Below, piece after piece: positions 26,260 to 37,656 of a stretch of DNA of 64,000 nucleotides (position 1 is the stretch's first letter; every line of letters starts with the position of its first letter). Source of the DNA: Amphibalanus amphitrite (lineage: Eukaryota; Arthropoda; Thecostraca; Balanomorpha; Balanidae); NCBI RefSeq assembly GCF_019059575.1, contig NW_024882306.1:1-64000 (forward strand), written 5' to 3'. A program made the translations under genes and the position numbers. The notes below the pieces were generated by a model that was given only the letters and a program-made list of their open reading frames with translations, was not told the DNA's origin and did not search any database.

Positions 26260-26741
26260 CTGCAGCGACGACAGACACAATCACAACACGCTTCAGTCTC
26301 GGTAGGCCACTCGCTCTTCTGGTGTCATGAGGCCACCAGGAGGCGTTGACTTGCTATTCCGAGAGACCGATCGCCGATGAAGCTCGGCCCCGATTTGGTA
26401 AGTCTGAGTGCGGTGCAGGGCGGCGGCGCGGCGCTCGGCGACTGTCACCGTTTCAGGACAGAGAGCGGTGACCAGCGGACCAGACAGCCCCCTGCCCCCT
26501 CCAGCCCACTGGCAGGGCGCGCCGGGCGGCGGCTGTCCGACGGGTAAGCCCCCGCTCGGCTGATCCGGTGTGGTCCGGACTAAGCTGTCTGCGGCGGTGC
26601 CGGTAAAGGAAGGTGACGGGAGCGGCCGGACGCCCACCGGACCCGCGACGTTGGTAACAGACCTTTAGTGACAGACCTGCCCGCCGCTGGTGACAGACCA
26701 GACCGCAACAATAAAAAGGCCTGCCCTCAGTCGGACTGTCG

Positions 26742-27646
26742 TTAACCCTCGCCCGTATTGGTGTTTTTCCAGCCGCGAACGTATAAGGGGGGGGGGGGGG
26801 TCCGTTGGACCCCCCCCCCTTGCCGTTTCGCCCCTGATTGAGCTAGAGCTTCGCGGAAAATACGAGCGTGTTGCCCGTGACGAGAGGAAGCCGATGGTAC
26901 CCAATTTTAAGGTCCTAGGTCATTGGTTGACCTTGCAGGTCAGGTCAGGTCAATGACTCCAAAGGCGGGAAAATCGGGACCTGTTAGAACGTCGTAAAGT
27001 GTGGCTGCTATGGGGTTTTTCGGGGTGCTGATCACGAATATCATGTTAGTTTTGATCACAGATGATGTCTTCATGTATTTAGGCCAGGTCGGGTCAAGTC
27101 AGGTCAGGTCAACCAGTAAGGGTATTCGTAGTAGGTGGCAACCGCCTCTGACAGCTTCGTAACATGTTACGAAGGCACCAAAACTACTTCGTAAATGTTC
27201 ATATGGTTGCTAAATTCGAATTCAGCTCCAAAAACTGGCCTAGAAACATGTAAAACTCGAAAAAGTGAACCGAGGTCATCAAAGGTCAATGACCTGACCT
27301 GACCTTCAGGTGACCTTGACACCCACCCTAATGCATGGGAGCAACATCATATCACATATCACATGTTTGAACGCTTGAAACCACGAAAAGACTGCAAACG
27401 CGCGGCTAAAGCGAGCCGACATACGCCGAATCGCGATTCCAGCCAAACATGGTCTCGAAAAGTAGGTCACAGGTCAAAGGTCATTTGGGTCAGGGTCATG
27501 AAATTTTCAGGGTAGGTGTGAAATTGATGAACGCGAGGGTACTGAAAGTTTCGTCGCGATCGGCCGCTTTTTACGCAAGTTATTCGCGAAAAACCATGGG
27601 GGGGGGGTCCGTTCGACCCCCCCCCCCCTATACGGGCGAGGGTTAA
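26742..27646 (+). mobile_element. TTAA-flanked piggyBac-like MITE, copy A (905 bp)
   Basis: TTAA at both ends (26742-26745 and 27643-27646) encloses inverted termini. The left TTAACCCTCGCCCGTAT is matched exactly by the reverse complement of the right end over 17 bp. Just inside each end is a hairpin: a G run, a short palindromic core (TCCGTTGGA or TCCGTTCGA) and a C run. The left ('long') end has ~28 extra bases, including a second CGTAT, between terminus and hairpin; the right ('short') end does not. The body has many AGGTCA motifs and no transposase. TTAA targeting, CCC/GGG ends and asymmetric subterminal repeats fit the piggyBac superfamily. Closest relative in the window: 43272-44155. 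Confidence 0.88.
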
Positions 27647-27760
27647 TGACAGACCAGACAGTCAGTGACAGACCAGACAGTCAGTGACAGACCAGACAGC
27701 CAGTGACAGACCTGCCCGTCGTTAATAGCAGACCTGGCTGCCGATAGTGACAGGCCTCCC
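27646..27760. repeat. 19-bp tandem repeat split by the copy A insertion
   Basis: GTCAGTGACAGACCAGACA repeats with a 19-bp period directly right of copy A, and GTGACAGACC-type units also occur left of it (26665-26705). The TTAA insertion therefore landed inside this array. Confidence 0.85.
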
Positions 27761-28199
27761 CGCGATCTACACGGGCAGCTCGTCGGCGTAGCCCGTCGAC
27801 CGGTCATGGCACTAGCCAAAAGCCCGCTAGTGATGCTTTGCTAACGGTTAGTCAAACTGATCTGCAGAGCCTTTACAGGGCACGGGGCACCTGGCTTAAC
27901 GCCTCAACATATCATTCTGTAAGGAATGAATATCAAGCACGGTCATACTTGGTCATGCTTCACGAGATATGATTAATCCTTTTGCGGTGGCAGTAGTTCC
28001 GATGAATATTTGAGACAAGAAACTTTCAAGAAATTTTCCGCAGCCGTCACGGAAGATCAAAACTTATTCTAATAGTTGGATTATTGTGTCATTTTTGTTC
28101 TTGTGTCTTCATGTTCCTTGTCTCTTTCACGCTTTCGCGCTATAGTATTCCCTCACGGTAGTGAAGACCTCATGCAAATTTTGGCACATTTATGCCCCT
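27761..28199. other. No gene recognised
   Basis: AT-rich DNA between two elements with no supported features. Confidence 0.4.
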
Positions 28200-29162
28200 A
28201 TTTGGCTGTCCTGACCTGACTTGACATAGAACTAAACAACTTTCGGGACAGAAAGGCATCTTTTTATCACACGTATCCCAGTTTCCGACGGATCCAATGG
28301 GATCAAGAGCACAATCAGCGTTAATAATTAGGTTTGTGACATGGCCAGTTTTACCAAAAGAAAAATCGCCGGGTCCGATTTTCTTCATGCGTACGAGTCG
28401 CTCACAAGTATTACTTAACAACCCACTGGCGAATCCAGAGGATTGGCATTTGGGGTGCCCGAAATCGACCAAAATTCGCTGTTGTTCTAGGATAAACGAA
28501 AACTAAACAGCTTTTATGAGGGAAAGCATGCTTCAAACTGCACAGCAGTGCAGAAGGAATCGAAATCCGGTGAGTTTTAGGAATTTGGAGACACTTTTTG
28601 GGGGTATGCCCCTCAGCGTCCAAGGCCGCCTTTCTGGGCCTCCCATGGTGTAACAACCTCGCATTTCTGCAGGAATATATAACCGCTGATATGAAAACTT
28701 ATAAGACTATGTTGGCCGACGCTTCATACGCCGGTGACTAGTTTCCCAGCCTGAATGGTGAAACTTGTCAGTGTCTTTGACGCTTAAAACGACTACATAC
28801 AGCCGGCGACTTTTATGTTGGTAAAAATGGCCTATTGTGACCTGACCCCAGGTCACCAACTATTTATATATTTTGTCTAGCTCACATTCGTAATTTGACT
28901 TATCTCTAAAACTCTATAATCGATATTTGTGATATACGCCTGTTACATATAAACTTGTCATTAGGGTCAATAGGCACCATTGACCCTGCGAGGTCATGGG
29001 GGGTATCGAGAAGGGGGTAAATTCATTTATTTTTGCTTCAGATGTCAAACTTAGAAGGAAAAAGTGGGTACTGGAAATTTTGCACTTGTCTGTAAGCGCC
29101 CGGAAGCTATCGCAAAGAGTATGGGGGGGGGGGGGGTACTCCCCCGCGCCCGCGCGGGTCAA
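28200..29162. mobile_element. Decayed member of the hairpin/AGGTCA family
   Basis: The right end (29122-29162) shows a G run, GGGTACTCCC palindrome, C run and CGCGCCCGCGCGGG followed by TCAA, a one-base change from the family's GGGTTAA end. Inside are scattered AGGTCA/TGACCT motifs (28209, 28843, 28855, 28990). The left end could not be placed with confidence, so the start given is approximate. Confidence 0.45.
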
Positions 29163-29603
29163 AGCTCATGCATGTATAGTTAATGAGCGCATTCACTTCA
29201 CGCTCCAAGGCTATACCGACAGAGCTACTGAACGATGCACGATACGTCGAAACTCCTATCGACTGTCAAAAACGAATCCTTCAATGAATGTGTTTGTTTT
29301 CCTGTCTGAATCAAGGCGTTCTGCAAGCTATCGATTCTTGAGGCTTCGGCAGGGGCATTCACCGCTACAGCTTAGCCTCGTTGTTCGCAATCTCTCCCTC
29401 GTTTCACCTTAGTCACTTCACTAGGACGGTTATCAGCATGCAGTGCAAGCACAGGGAACTGCCCGTTCTATGGGTAAGCAGAAGGACGATAGCGGAGCTG
29501 GGCAAACACCGGCGGCGAGCGCTGCGCTCCGGCGGCGAGTGTGGCGCACTGGCGCGCCGGGGTCAGCTGAGCGGGCCGGCACCGGAGCCGCTCGAACACT
29601 CAC
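29163..29603. other. Intronic DNA downstream of a multiplexin exon (minus-strand view)
   Basis: Lies just 3' of the donor site at 29603-29598 on the minus strand. CpG-rich toward the exon. No further exon recognised. Confidence 0.4.
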
Positions 29604-29678
29604 CTCGAACTTGAACGCCTCGCAGTGGTGAGGCGCCACCGCCGGGTCGTCGTAGATCTTCAGGTCTTGCAGCGAACC
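29604..29678 (-). CDS. Mp: Multiplexin (collagen XV/XVIII-like) exon, end of the TSPN/LamG domain
   Basis: A 75-nt exon (25 codons) encoding GSLQDLKIYDDPAVAPHHCE followed by AFKFE. The acceptor is GCTTGCCTTGAAG| and the donor is GAG|GTGAGT, both phase 0. It continues exactly in frame from the exon at 61220-61047, whose last residues are GGQFE. The joined motif F-[GQ]-G...LQ-LK...DP...P-HC is the last strand and final disulfide Cys of the thrombospondin-N/laminin-G domain of collagens XV and XVIII. These are basement-membrane proteoglycan collagens whose C-terminus yields endostatin. The start at Met 29732 in the same open frame is rejected: those residues are the translated polypyrimidine tract. 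The following collagenous exons were not found in the window. Confidence 0.82.
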
Positions 29679-29899
29679 CTTCAAGGCAAGCAGGCCCAGA
29701 AAGGTGAGCGCCAGACGCAGGAGGGACGTCATGGCTGGCGGTCCTGGTCAGGGAAGGAGCACACGTGCTCGATAGGGTAGTTAAGGACGGGGCGGCTCGG
29801 TAACGTACCGCCTTCAGAGACCACTGGTTAGCTCCCGGCGGTCACACCACCCTTACGGAGCTCCTGGGGCAGCTACACGCGCGCCGTGGCTGGCTGCGC

Positions 29900-30100
29900 G
29901 CAGGGCATACAGCGTGCAGCGTCTGCTCCCCTCCCGGCACAACCCTCCGGCCGCCAGCGCCGGCGCAGACTGAGCGGGCGCCGCCGCCGCCGTCCGCCTC
30001 CCGTCGGCGGGGTGGGCGGGGGCGGGGGCGGGGCGCCTACACACTGCCCGACCGGTCCGCCGCGCCGCCGCTGTCCAAACTCGGCCGCGATGGCACTGTA
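29900..30100. other. CpG-rich intronic block
   Basis: Very GC- and CpG-rich (for example GCGCCGCCGCCGCCG near 29978, and GGGCGGGGGCGGGGGCGGGG near 30014, which is Sp1-like). Open in all frames because of composition. It could be an intronic promoter or CpG island, but no transcript evidence exists here. Confidence 0.35.
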
Positions 30101-30189
30101 GGGTCGCAATGACCGCCCACATTTGGACGGTCAGTACTGCGCACAGGGGATGGGATGAATAGTGCAGTGCCGCTGTGCGTTTACCGCTG

Positions 30190-30305
30190 GTCATTCACCG
30201 CGCACCGAAACCTTCGGTCACACTAAGGCGCATACCTGGGTGTGCTGATTCAACTCCGGTCACACTGTCGCATACCTGGGTATGCTAATCACGGGCACCC
30301 TCCTT
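30190..30305. repeat. Short tandem duplication (~50 bp)
   Basis: CGGTCACACT...CGCATACCTGGGT(G/A)TGCT occurs twice, near 30211 and 30257, with a few differences. Function unknown. Confidence 0.6.
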
Positions 30306-31000
30306 ATTGAGTTTTGCGCCGTACTTATCTTACGAAGCCTCATACCATTACGAATTGTGTCGAAGTACTGGTGGATTGTAATCAACCAGTAATGGCGCAA
30401 ACACCATTACCTGCTCTCTGGCAATACGGATGCGCTGACATACCTTCTACTCGGTATCATATTCTGATGGGAACAGTTCTCTTTTTGTTTTTGTCCGCTG
30501 TTTGACGTCTCTGGGTCAGTATTGGAGGAACGTTGGCCTGGGTCAACTGTTTGTTTTATGTCAAAGTTTTGTTTCAAAATTAGTTGCTTCATCTATTCAA
30601 GACTGGTCCAAAAGATGAAGAACATTGTGTCATGACACAAAAGGTACTGAGGATAAAGTCAAGGTTACACTACATAGTTATATCGCCAGGGAGGTTACAG
30701 AATCATTGCGGAATGATTTACAATGTAAAAAGTGTATAGGTACGCTTCGTAGCTTAGGTGACGGGCCAGGACAGACGAAGAATGGAAAGATGAGGCTCAT
30801 TGAAATGTTTTGGTGGACTTCAGGTCAGCGTTGTAAGTTTCTTTGGAAGTCGTTGTATTCGATGACTTTTTTTTTCTAAAAAAGTTCAACTTTTATAGTG
30901 TGGTCAAATTCCCTCGTCAGGTAGATTCGATTCAATGGTCTGTGAATTTCATTTGCTTTCATTTCACTTTCTTAATTCTAGACAATTCAGTTAGACTCAT

Positions 31001-32197
31001 TTAACCCGCGCCCTGCTGGGGGGGTGTTTGAACACCCCCCTTGTGGTTTTTCGCGAATATCTCAAAAACGGCGGCGCGGAGCGCCGCCGTTTTTGGTACA
31101 CCTTATCATACATCAATTCTACACATGTTGTGAAAATTTCAGACCAAGGTCGTTCAAGGTCAGGTTACCAGGTCACTTGAAGTGACCTCACCTCATAAAA
31201 AGTTTCAATGTCTGTCATAGCTACACCGAGTGACCGATCGCTTTGAAACTTTCAGCGATTGCTAAGAGCAATAGAATGTAAAAAACGTATATCTCAGAAT
31301 TTTGATATCGATGACCTAAGGTCAGGTCAATTTTGCGACCTCCCCATTATAAGTCAATGGGAGAAAATTGAAATGCGCCTCTTTTGGACGAAAGACATTA
31401 TAAACACTCCCAAACACTGAATTACAAGTGTTTTAGACACACTGAACATGAAAATGGTGTCCGTGACCCCTGTTTATGCCCTGAGGTCATCTTAGGTCAC
31501 GAATGGTATTTAACAGTTTTTCGCAAATAACTTTTGATAGAGGCATGCTAGAGCGATGAAAACGCCTTAGATGTGTTCAGCTCGACGATACGGATCGACT
31601 GATATGCAACATGACCCTTTCCGGTCAGGTCATGACCTTGACCTGAGGTCAAATTTTCAAGTTGACCTTTCAAGGTCAAGTTATAGTTCATTCGATGCGT
31701 CTTGACGAGAGGAACACCATGCCGGTAAAAGTAAGCTCGTACAAGGCTTGGGTCAAAAGTTATTGCAGAAAAACTGTTTCCGAAAAATCGGCTATTTTTG
31801 CAGTTTTTGCCCCCTGCAGGCAAAACCGTTGACGTTAGGTCAAATCTGAGAGACTACTCAGAAAGGGCGTTAATAGGGCTATCGAATGCGCTTTTCCGCG
31901 GCGCTGTAGCTCTATTGGTTCCCGAGTTATGTGTTAGCTTCTTGGAAATTGTCGACATTCGACCTGGAAATCGGCGAAATTTTGCCTTCAATGACCTCTG
32001 GTGACCTGACCTTTGACTTGACCAAAAAATTGACCGAAGTGATTTCCTCATTATTTTTGACGCTCTTTCGAACGCCGCCTTCCGCGTATCGCTACGTGGC
32101 CCAGGAGCCGAGTTAGAAGGGGGGGGGGGGTGTTCAAACACCCCCCCCCCCCCAGCAGGGCGTGGAAATCCATGACCCCCAGCCGGGCGCGGGTTAA
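31001..32197 (-). mobile_element. TTAA-flanked piggyBac-like MITE, copy B (1197 bp)
   Basis: TTAA at 31001 and 32194 encloses TTAACCCGCGCCC termini. Both subterminal hairpins have the core GTGTTTGAACAC between G and C runs. The 'long' end, with a duplicated GCCCTGCTGGGGG/CGCCCGGCTGGGGG segment, is on the right, so this copy is inverted relative to A, C and D. A second perfect stem, AAAACGGCGGCGC...GCGCCGCCGTTTT, lies near the short end (31064-31096). Nearly the same sequence occurs in opposite orientation at 58205-59405. AGGTCA-rich; no transposase. Confidence 0.9.
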
Positions 32198-32199
32198 AC

Positions 32200-33370
32200 A
32201 CATATTCAGCCTTTATTTACTCTAAATCGGCTCTTCTTTAGTAGTTAGGTATGTCAGAAGGTCAACGTCAGTATAGCAATCAACATCATGTGTCTTAGTA
32301 AGCCAGTAAGGACAAATGAGCTTGGTTCGGACTATAAATGCGCGTACCTTTTACTTTTACCATGGTCAGCAACACGGAGCAATTAGTGCAACACCTACTT
32401 TTGCCATGTGTAACGATTGCTGCTAGACCAAATGGTATTACCATATCCAATATCCGAAACTTACGCATGATTTATGAAGTGCATCGGTCTCCTTAATCAA
32501 CCACCCCACGTCTGTTCGACATTTCCACCCCACGGCCCGCATCTGAGCATGCTGTCGTCCTGCGCGTCATTTCGGGGAGTGCTGAGAGGGCACTGGTCAG
32601 CTGAGCGCGCCCAGCCCCGGCTGGGATCGGCCTGTCATCGGCGGCTCCCTCATTAACGGTAAACCGGTCCGGCGGAGCCGCCGTAATGCCGCGGCACGCT
32701 GACCTCATGGTCCTTCCGGGGCGGCCGGACAGGTCAGCAGTCACCGCTGCCGTGACCTGGCCCTGCAGTCGCACCCCGGGCCAGAGCTGATTCACCCCCC
32801 GACATCCGCCAGTCCCTAGGATACCTCACCCAGCCCCATCGGCGCAACCCAGTCACCGCCCGCATTCCGTGACCCTGAACAGATTTGTCAATAGCTGATG
32901 CCTAGGTCAATGCCTGACGGTGACAATTCCCGCGAGGTGAATTTCATCCTCCCCTCCCCAGCGCTTGCCCCGCTCATTTGTTTTTCACCCCGCCTGCACC
33001 ACTTCTTTAGTGCCTCCATACCCTTCAATTCATTCTGGTTTGTTTTTCTAACCCGTATGAGCTGTAACTCATTCCGCAGCATCTGTCTCTCCAGCCCTAC
33101 GTCCATCTGCTCTCCTCCTGCCCGGTCCTCTCGGTTTCACCCTGCTCCGACCCCGCACCCTTCCTCCAGCCGCCCCCGTGTCCGGGTGCCCCCGACTGCA
33201 GCCACCCACTGCAGAGCAGCCCCTGCTGGATGGCCATCCCGCCCAGACGGGTCAACAAACCCCTGTCTGTGTGTACCGCCCCGGGCGCCGCGGCGAAACT
33301 GTCGGGGGCGCCGCCCGGGGCGCTGTGGACGCCAGCTCTGGGCGCTATGGGCGCCGCACAGGGGAGCATT
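32200..33370. other. No gene recognised
   Basis: A plus-strand frame of 179 codons (32898-33437) and a minus frame (33106-32888) overlap. The former runs into the 48-bp satellite and the latter is purine-rich. Neither shows a domain or splice pair that I would support. Confidence 0.35.
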
Positions 33371-33376
33371 CATTCT

Positions 33377-33715
33377 GGCCAGGGTTCATAATGTCCACGG
33401 TACGATATGCCCAGTGTCGAAATGGCCAGTGCCTTGAATGGGCCAGAGTTCATAATGTCCAGGGATTGCATGGTCCAAATGCGGCCAACTGGCTGCAGAT
33501 AGGGTATATTCAAAGAGGCCAGGGTTCATAATGTCCAGGGCACGATGTGTCCAGTGTTCAAAATGGCCAGGGTTCATAATGTCCAGGACACGATGTGTCC
33601 AGTGTTCGAAATGGCCAGGGTTCATAATGTCCAGGGTACCATATGTCCAGTGTTCAAAATGGCCAGTGCCTTGAATGGGCCAGAGTGCATAATGTCCAGG
33701 GATTACATAGTCACT
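33377..33715 (+). repeat. Left arm of a mirrored 48-bp satellite
   Basis: Units of about 48 bp beginning GGCCAGGGTTCATAATGTCC and continuing AGGGCACGATGTGTCCAGTG. They are interspersed with a longer variant containing GCCTTGAATGGGCCAGAGTT and a CTGCAGATAGGGTATATTCA linker. The same units occur inverted at 34096-34485. Confidence 0.93.
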
Positions 33716-33803
33716 GATAGTGACGTCATTATGTAAAAAACACGGAACCAGCTCAATGCGAAGCAGTGCAGTGCCGAAGGCAATGCCTTAGGAGAGATTA
33801 CAG

Positions 33804-33963
33804 GCAATAGTAAATCAAATATTTTTAGGTTAAGTGGTTATGTATCTGGCTTCAGGCCGAAGGCCTGAAGCCTGATGCATAACCACTTAACCTAAAAATA
33901 TTTGATTCGGCCTGAAGCCAGATACATAACCACTTAACCTAAAAATATTTGATTTACTATTGC
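33804..33963. repeat. Perfect 55-bp inverted repeat with an internal partial third copy
   Basis: 33804-33858 and 33909-33963 are exact reverse complements (55 of 55 by eye), starting GCAATAGTAAATCAAATATT. The loop (33859-33908) contains another, shorter and slightly diverged copy of the right arm (GGCCTGAAGCCTGATGCATA...). It lies near the centre of the mirrored 48-bp satellite. Confidence 0.95.
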
Positions 33964-34023
33964 TTGCAATCTATTCATGCGAGAAACTATTTCCTTATCC
34001 CCCGGTAGGCAAACATCATTACC

Positions 34024-34080
34024 TTAGGTTAGGTTAGGTTAGGTTAGGTTAGGTTAGGTTAGGTTAGGTTAGGTTAGGTT
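34024..34080 (+). repeat. Interstitial telomere repeat (TTAGG)n
   Basis: About eleven uninterrupted TTAGG units, followed by TTTGGTTGGGTTGGGTT variants. TTAGG is the telomere repeat of most arthropods. Here it is internal, between the two arms of the 48-bp satellite and beside a long palindrome. Confidence 0.95.
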
Positions 34081-34095
34081 TGGTTGGGTTGGGTT

Positions 34096-34485
34096 GACTA
34101 TGTAATCCCTGGACACTATGAACTCTGGCCCATTCAAGGCACTGGCCATTTTGAACACTGGACACATCGTGCCCTGGACATTATGAACCCTGGCCATTTC
34201 GAACACTGGACACATCGTGCCCTGGACATTATGAACCCTGGCCATTTCGAACACTGGACACATCGTGCCCTGGACATTATGAACCCTGGCCATTTCGAAC
34301 ACTGGACACATCGTGCCCTGGACATTATGAACTCTGGCCTCTTTGAATTTACCCTATCTGCAGCCAGTTGGCCACATTTGGACCATGTAATCCCTGGACA
34401 ATGTGAACACGGGCCAATTCAAGGCACTGGCCATTTCGAGCACTGGACACATTGTGCCCTGGACATTATGAACCCTGGCCTAAAT
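34096..34485 (-). repeat. Right arm of the mirrored 48-bp satellite
   Basis: The 48-bp unit in reverse orientation; GAACCCTGGCC starts at 34185, 34233 and 34281. Because 48 is 16 codons, a plus frame of 166 codons stays open with a 16-residue repeat. This is a repeat artefact and is not called as a gene. The order of variants mirrors the left arm. Confidence 0.95.
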
Positions 34486-34489
34486 AATA

Positions 34490-35310
34490 CGCACCCGCCG
34501 CACAGTTCCCGACCAGCGCACGAACAGCTGGAAGGCCGGCCACCGCAGCTTCTAGCGACAGGGTGCGAGCTTGGAAATGTTTAGTGCAAAGGGCAGCAGT
34601 CGGGAAAATCGGCGCTTTCTTCTTGATTCCAAAGTGATTCCAAAAAGTTCTCGAAGTTCTTGATTCCAAAAATTCTTGATTCCAGATATCTTAGCATGTA
34701 TTGCAAAAAAACATTACTTATTTTCATTTATTTATACATACAACAACATCCACAAGCATCGTGGCTTTTCAGTTGAGGTGATAATGAGGTTATGAGTAAA
34801 ATAGGTACTATGGCAAGGATACGGGTAGGATACGGGATGTTGTGATAGGATTGTGCAGGACTGCGAGTGCAGCTGCTGCCCAGTTGGCGCTGCGCACATC
34901 TGCAGCCTGGCAAGAAGGATAAGTATGAGGATATCACCGGGGCCCTAAGAAATGAAAACTTGGCGAAAGAAAAGCTGATGAGTGCATGACTTCATGGATC
35001 GTGGTTGTAGTCGAGTTTCGTAGAAGTTCACCGATTTGTAAATCTTGCTTCCGTTCAAAAGTTCTCTCATTTCTTGATAGCGTCTTGGACACTGGTCTTG
35101 ACCACATGTCGCTATTTATTTATCATGGCAGGATAAATCACCAAACGTGTCTTTATAGTTGATACTGCATTATGCATCATCATATCTGTTGACACACCAG
35201 ATACGCTTTTTGCCCGTTAAAATGCACTTTCTAAGCTGGTTCGGTTCATTCATTACCATTATTACCGTTATTACCGTTAGGTATGTGTTTAATACTTTCT
35301 CCACAGTAGA
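34490..35310. other. No gene recognised
   Basis: AT-rich DNA. GATTCCAAA-type short repeats lie at 34623-34683. Nothing else supported. Confidence 0.4.
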
Positions 35311-35580
35311 GTTAAAGGTAGTGTGCCACCTTTGAAAGATTTCCCATTTTATTTTTCCTAGGATAAGTAGCTTCTGTTTTTACCTAATATCGCAAAAAAA
35401 AAATCAAAAATGGGCCTGGAATAGTGCCTTTTTCGCCTAAAAGTTTATCGGTTTTTCGATATGTATAACAACTGTAGTGGGCTGACCTGCAAACAGGCGT
35501 CGGCAACAATCGCGAATGCGGCGCACATGTGACAATAAGCAAAGGTCATTATAGAGTTACGACGTACGGGAATGAGTTAT

Positions 35581-37387
35581 CAGCTGGGGCATTCCACGTC
35601 AAATCAAACACCGAAATCCGTCATCCCCTTCGATTTTTCTGAAAATTTGTAGGCAGACTGGGCATGGTTCAAAACTGAGTTACGTGTAATATTTTCGAAA
35701 TTTGCTAACGTATCGCCGAGATATAGGTCATCGAATATAGCCAAAAATGCCACACATCATTTTTTTAAATGCTTATAACTTTGGTTCCTTTTCTGGTATC
35801 AAAATGATATTAACAGGGTCTTGTAGGCAATTGATAAGGCTTTGATTTTTAATTATAAAATTAAATTGAAGTGACCTTGAAATGCATTTGACCTTGAATT
35901 AAAACAGAAAAATTTAAATAGCAAAAAACACGCCACCTTCGATTTGAGTAATTTTTACATATTATGTCCGTCACAATGTTCCTAACCATCTGTGAAAAAA
36001 TTGGAGTGGGCCATTCATAACTTTCGCGGCAAACGCCGTTTTCATGCATCAACATCACGTAACCGCGCGTGACCTTGAAAGACAGAGTCAAGACATGGTT
36101 GCTTGTGTACACTTTCTGAAATGAATGATTGCTGATTAGTGATATCCCAAACTCTGCGAGAATGGAAATGCATAGTCATCGTAGTCAAGCATTCACGTTC
36201 CATTGTAAAAGTGTCTCAGGCAAACGGTATTTTGCGGTGAATTTTGAGCCGTGTGGAAATGCATCATGAAATAAATTCAACGAAAACATTATCACGCAAC
36301 GATATCTTCACGTCTTTTGATCTTCACTATACGAAAGAACATACATTTTTGAGTATGTATGGGGAATTTCTAGTTAATCCGATAATAAATATGGCAGTTA
36401 GAGTCCTGCTAAGAGTAACATGTCGCCGGCTGAGGCGGGATCGGCCGACGCAGGAAACGCAGCAGTCACAATTTTGTGTTGGCACGTTCATATTTCAATT
36501 GTTTACCAACCTATTTTCAGAATTCTTTCACCATAAGATCGCCTGTACATTTCTTAGTCTTCTCACAAAATTTGACGCGAATCGAACGTAATCAGCGGTA
36601 AGGAGCGCGATGTAAAGGCGGAACCGTTCCGTTCCGTCCCGGCACAGTCTACAATTCAGGCGGCGCGTAGCGGTCGGCGCCGGCTGCCGAGTCGCCGCGT
36701 CGCCGCGGCGACAAGATGTTCACTTTACATCGCTATTACTAGAACAGTTGTGAACCGATTTTCTTATTGCTTGCACGATGAGATGTGCAATTCAATTCTG
36801 GACAGGTAGCCATAAGTAATTTCGCATCAATATTATGAGATATTGGCGAAAAACAGGAGGGGTGGGGCGAAATTCACTCTTCCCCCTCCACTGCGCGTGC
36901 TAACATACGTTTGCATATGTGCCATTTTCTTCAAAACTTATGAATGGCCCACTCTAATTTTTTCACAGGTTGTTAAGAATATGGTAGGCAATAAAATATA
37001 TGAAAATGAGCCAAATCGAAGGTGGCGTGTTTTTTGCTATTTCAATTTTTGTGCTTAAGAACAGAGTTAAGCAAATTTCAAGGTCATATATTTAATTCGA
37101 TGCAATTCTAAACAAATGCTTAAGAAATTACCTAAACAGTAAGGTTTATTTCATTCAAATCAAACAAGTACAACCAAAGTTATGGTCGTTCAAAAATATA
37201 AAGATTCAACATTTTGTAAAAATTTGATGCCCTTTATTTAGAAGACCTGTGGTCAGAATGTGCAAAAAACATCAATGTAATGTCCGGGGCGACACAGGAA
37301 CTCGCTCACAAATTTATAATGAAATCGCTGATGGTAAGGTGCAAAACAGCCGATTTTTGTTCGATTTGACGTGGAATGCCCCAGCTG
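35581..37387. mobile_element. Long-armed foldback element with CAGCTGGGGCATTCCACG ends
   Basis: A perfect 25-bp terminal inverted repeat beginning CAGCTGGGGCATTCCACGTC lies at 35581-35605 and 37363-37387. Imperfect arms extend inward for several hundred bases. For example AAAACACGCCACCTTCGAT near 35926 and TGGGCCATTCATAA near 36008 are mirrored near 37020 and 36940. Shares TGGGGCATTCCACG with the 16076-18924 foldback, though the arms differ. No transposase. Confidence 0.85.
36607..36733. mobile_element. Small GC-rich MITE-like insert with GCGATGTAAAG ends
   Basis: GCGATGTAAAG (36607-36617) and CTTTACATCGC (36723-36733) form inverted ends around a GC-rich core in an AT-rich host. It sits near the centre of the 35581-37387 foldback, so it may be its loop or a later insertion. 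Target duplication is unclear. Confidence 0.55.
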
Positions 37388-37656
37388 TCTAATCGTAGAC
37401 AACACAATGTCGAGCCTTAAACTGTAAGCCGGTATTGGCATTGTTTCTTTTATTTGGCTGTCGAACATTATTTATGGTTTGAAATATGATTTTATGTCAA
37501 ATAATTGATATGAAGAAGCCGTCTCTTAAGTTATGACCCCATTTCACCACACGCAAGTGGCAGAAATGACAATGATCAGCTGACGCATTTTTCTTGGCCG
37601 AAGTCAGAGCGCGCGGCCCGACGCACCACCACCGCACCACAAAGTATGAGCAGAAG

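Noticed and set aside
29433..29732. Minus-strand 99-codon frame beginning MTSLLRLALTFLGLLALKG, which looks like a signal peptide
   Set aside because: The leader-like residues are the translated polypyrimidine tract before the acceptor at 29679-29680; the exon starts at GSLQD and continues a domain begun in another exon.
34084..34584. 166-codon frame with 16-residue repeats
   Set aside because: The repeat is a 48-bp satellite present in both orientations; the open frame follows from 48 being a multiple of three.
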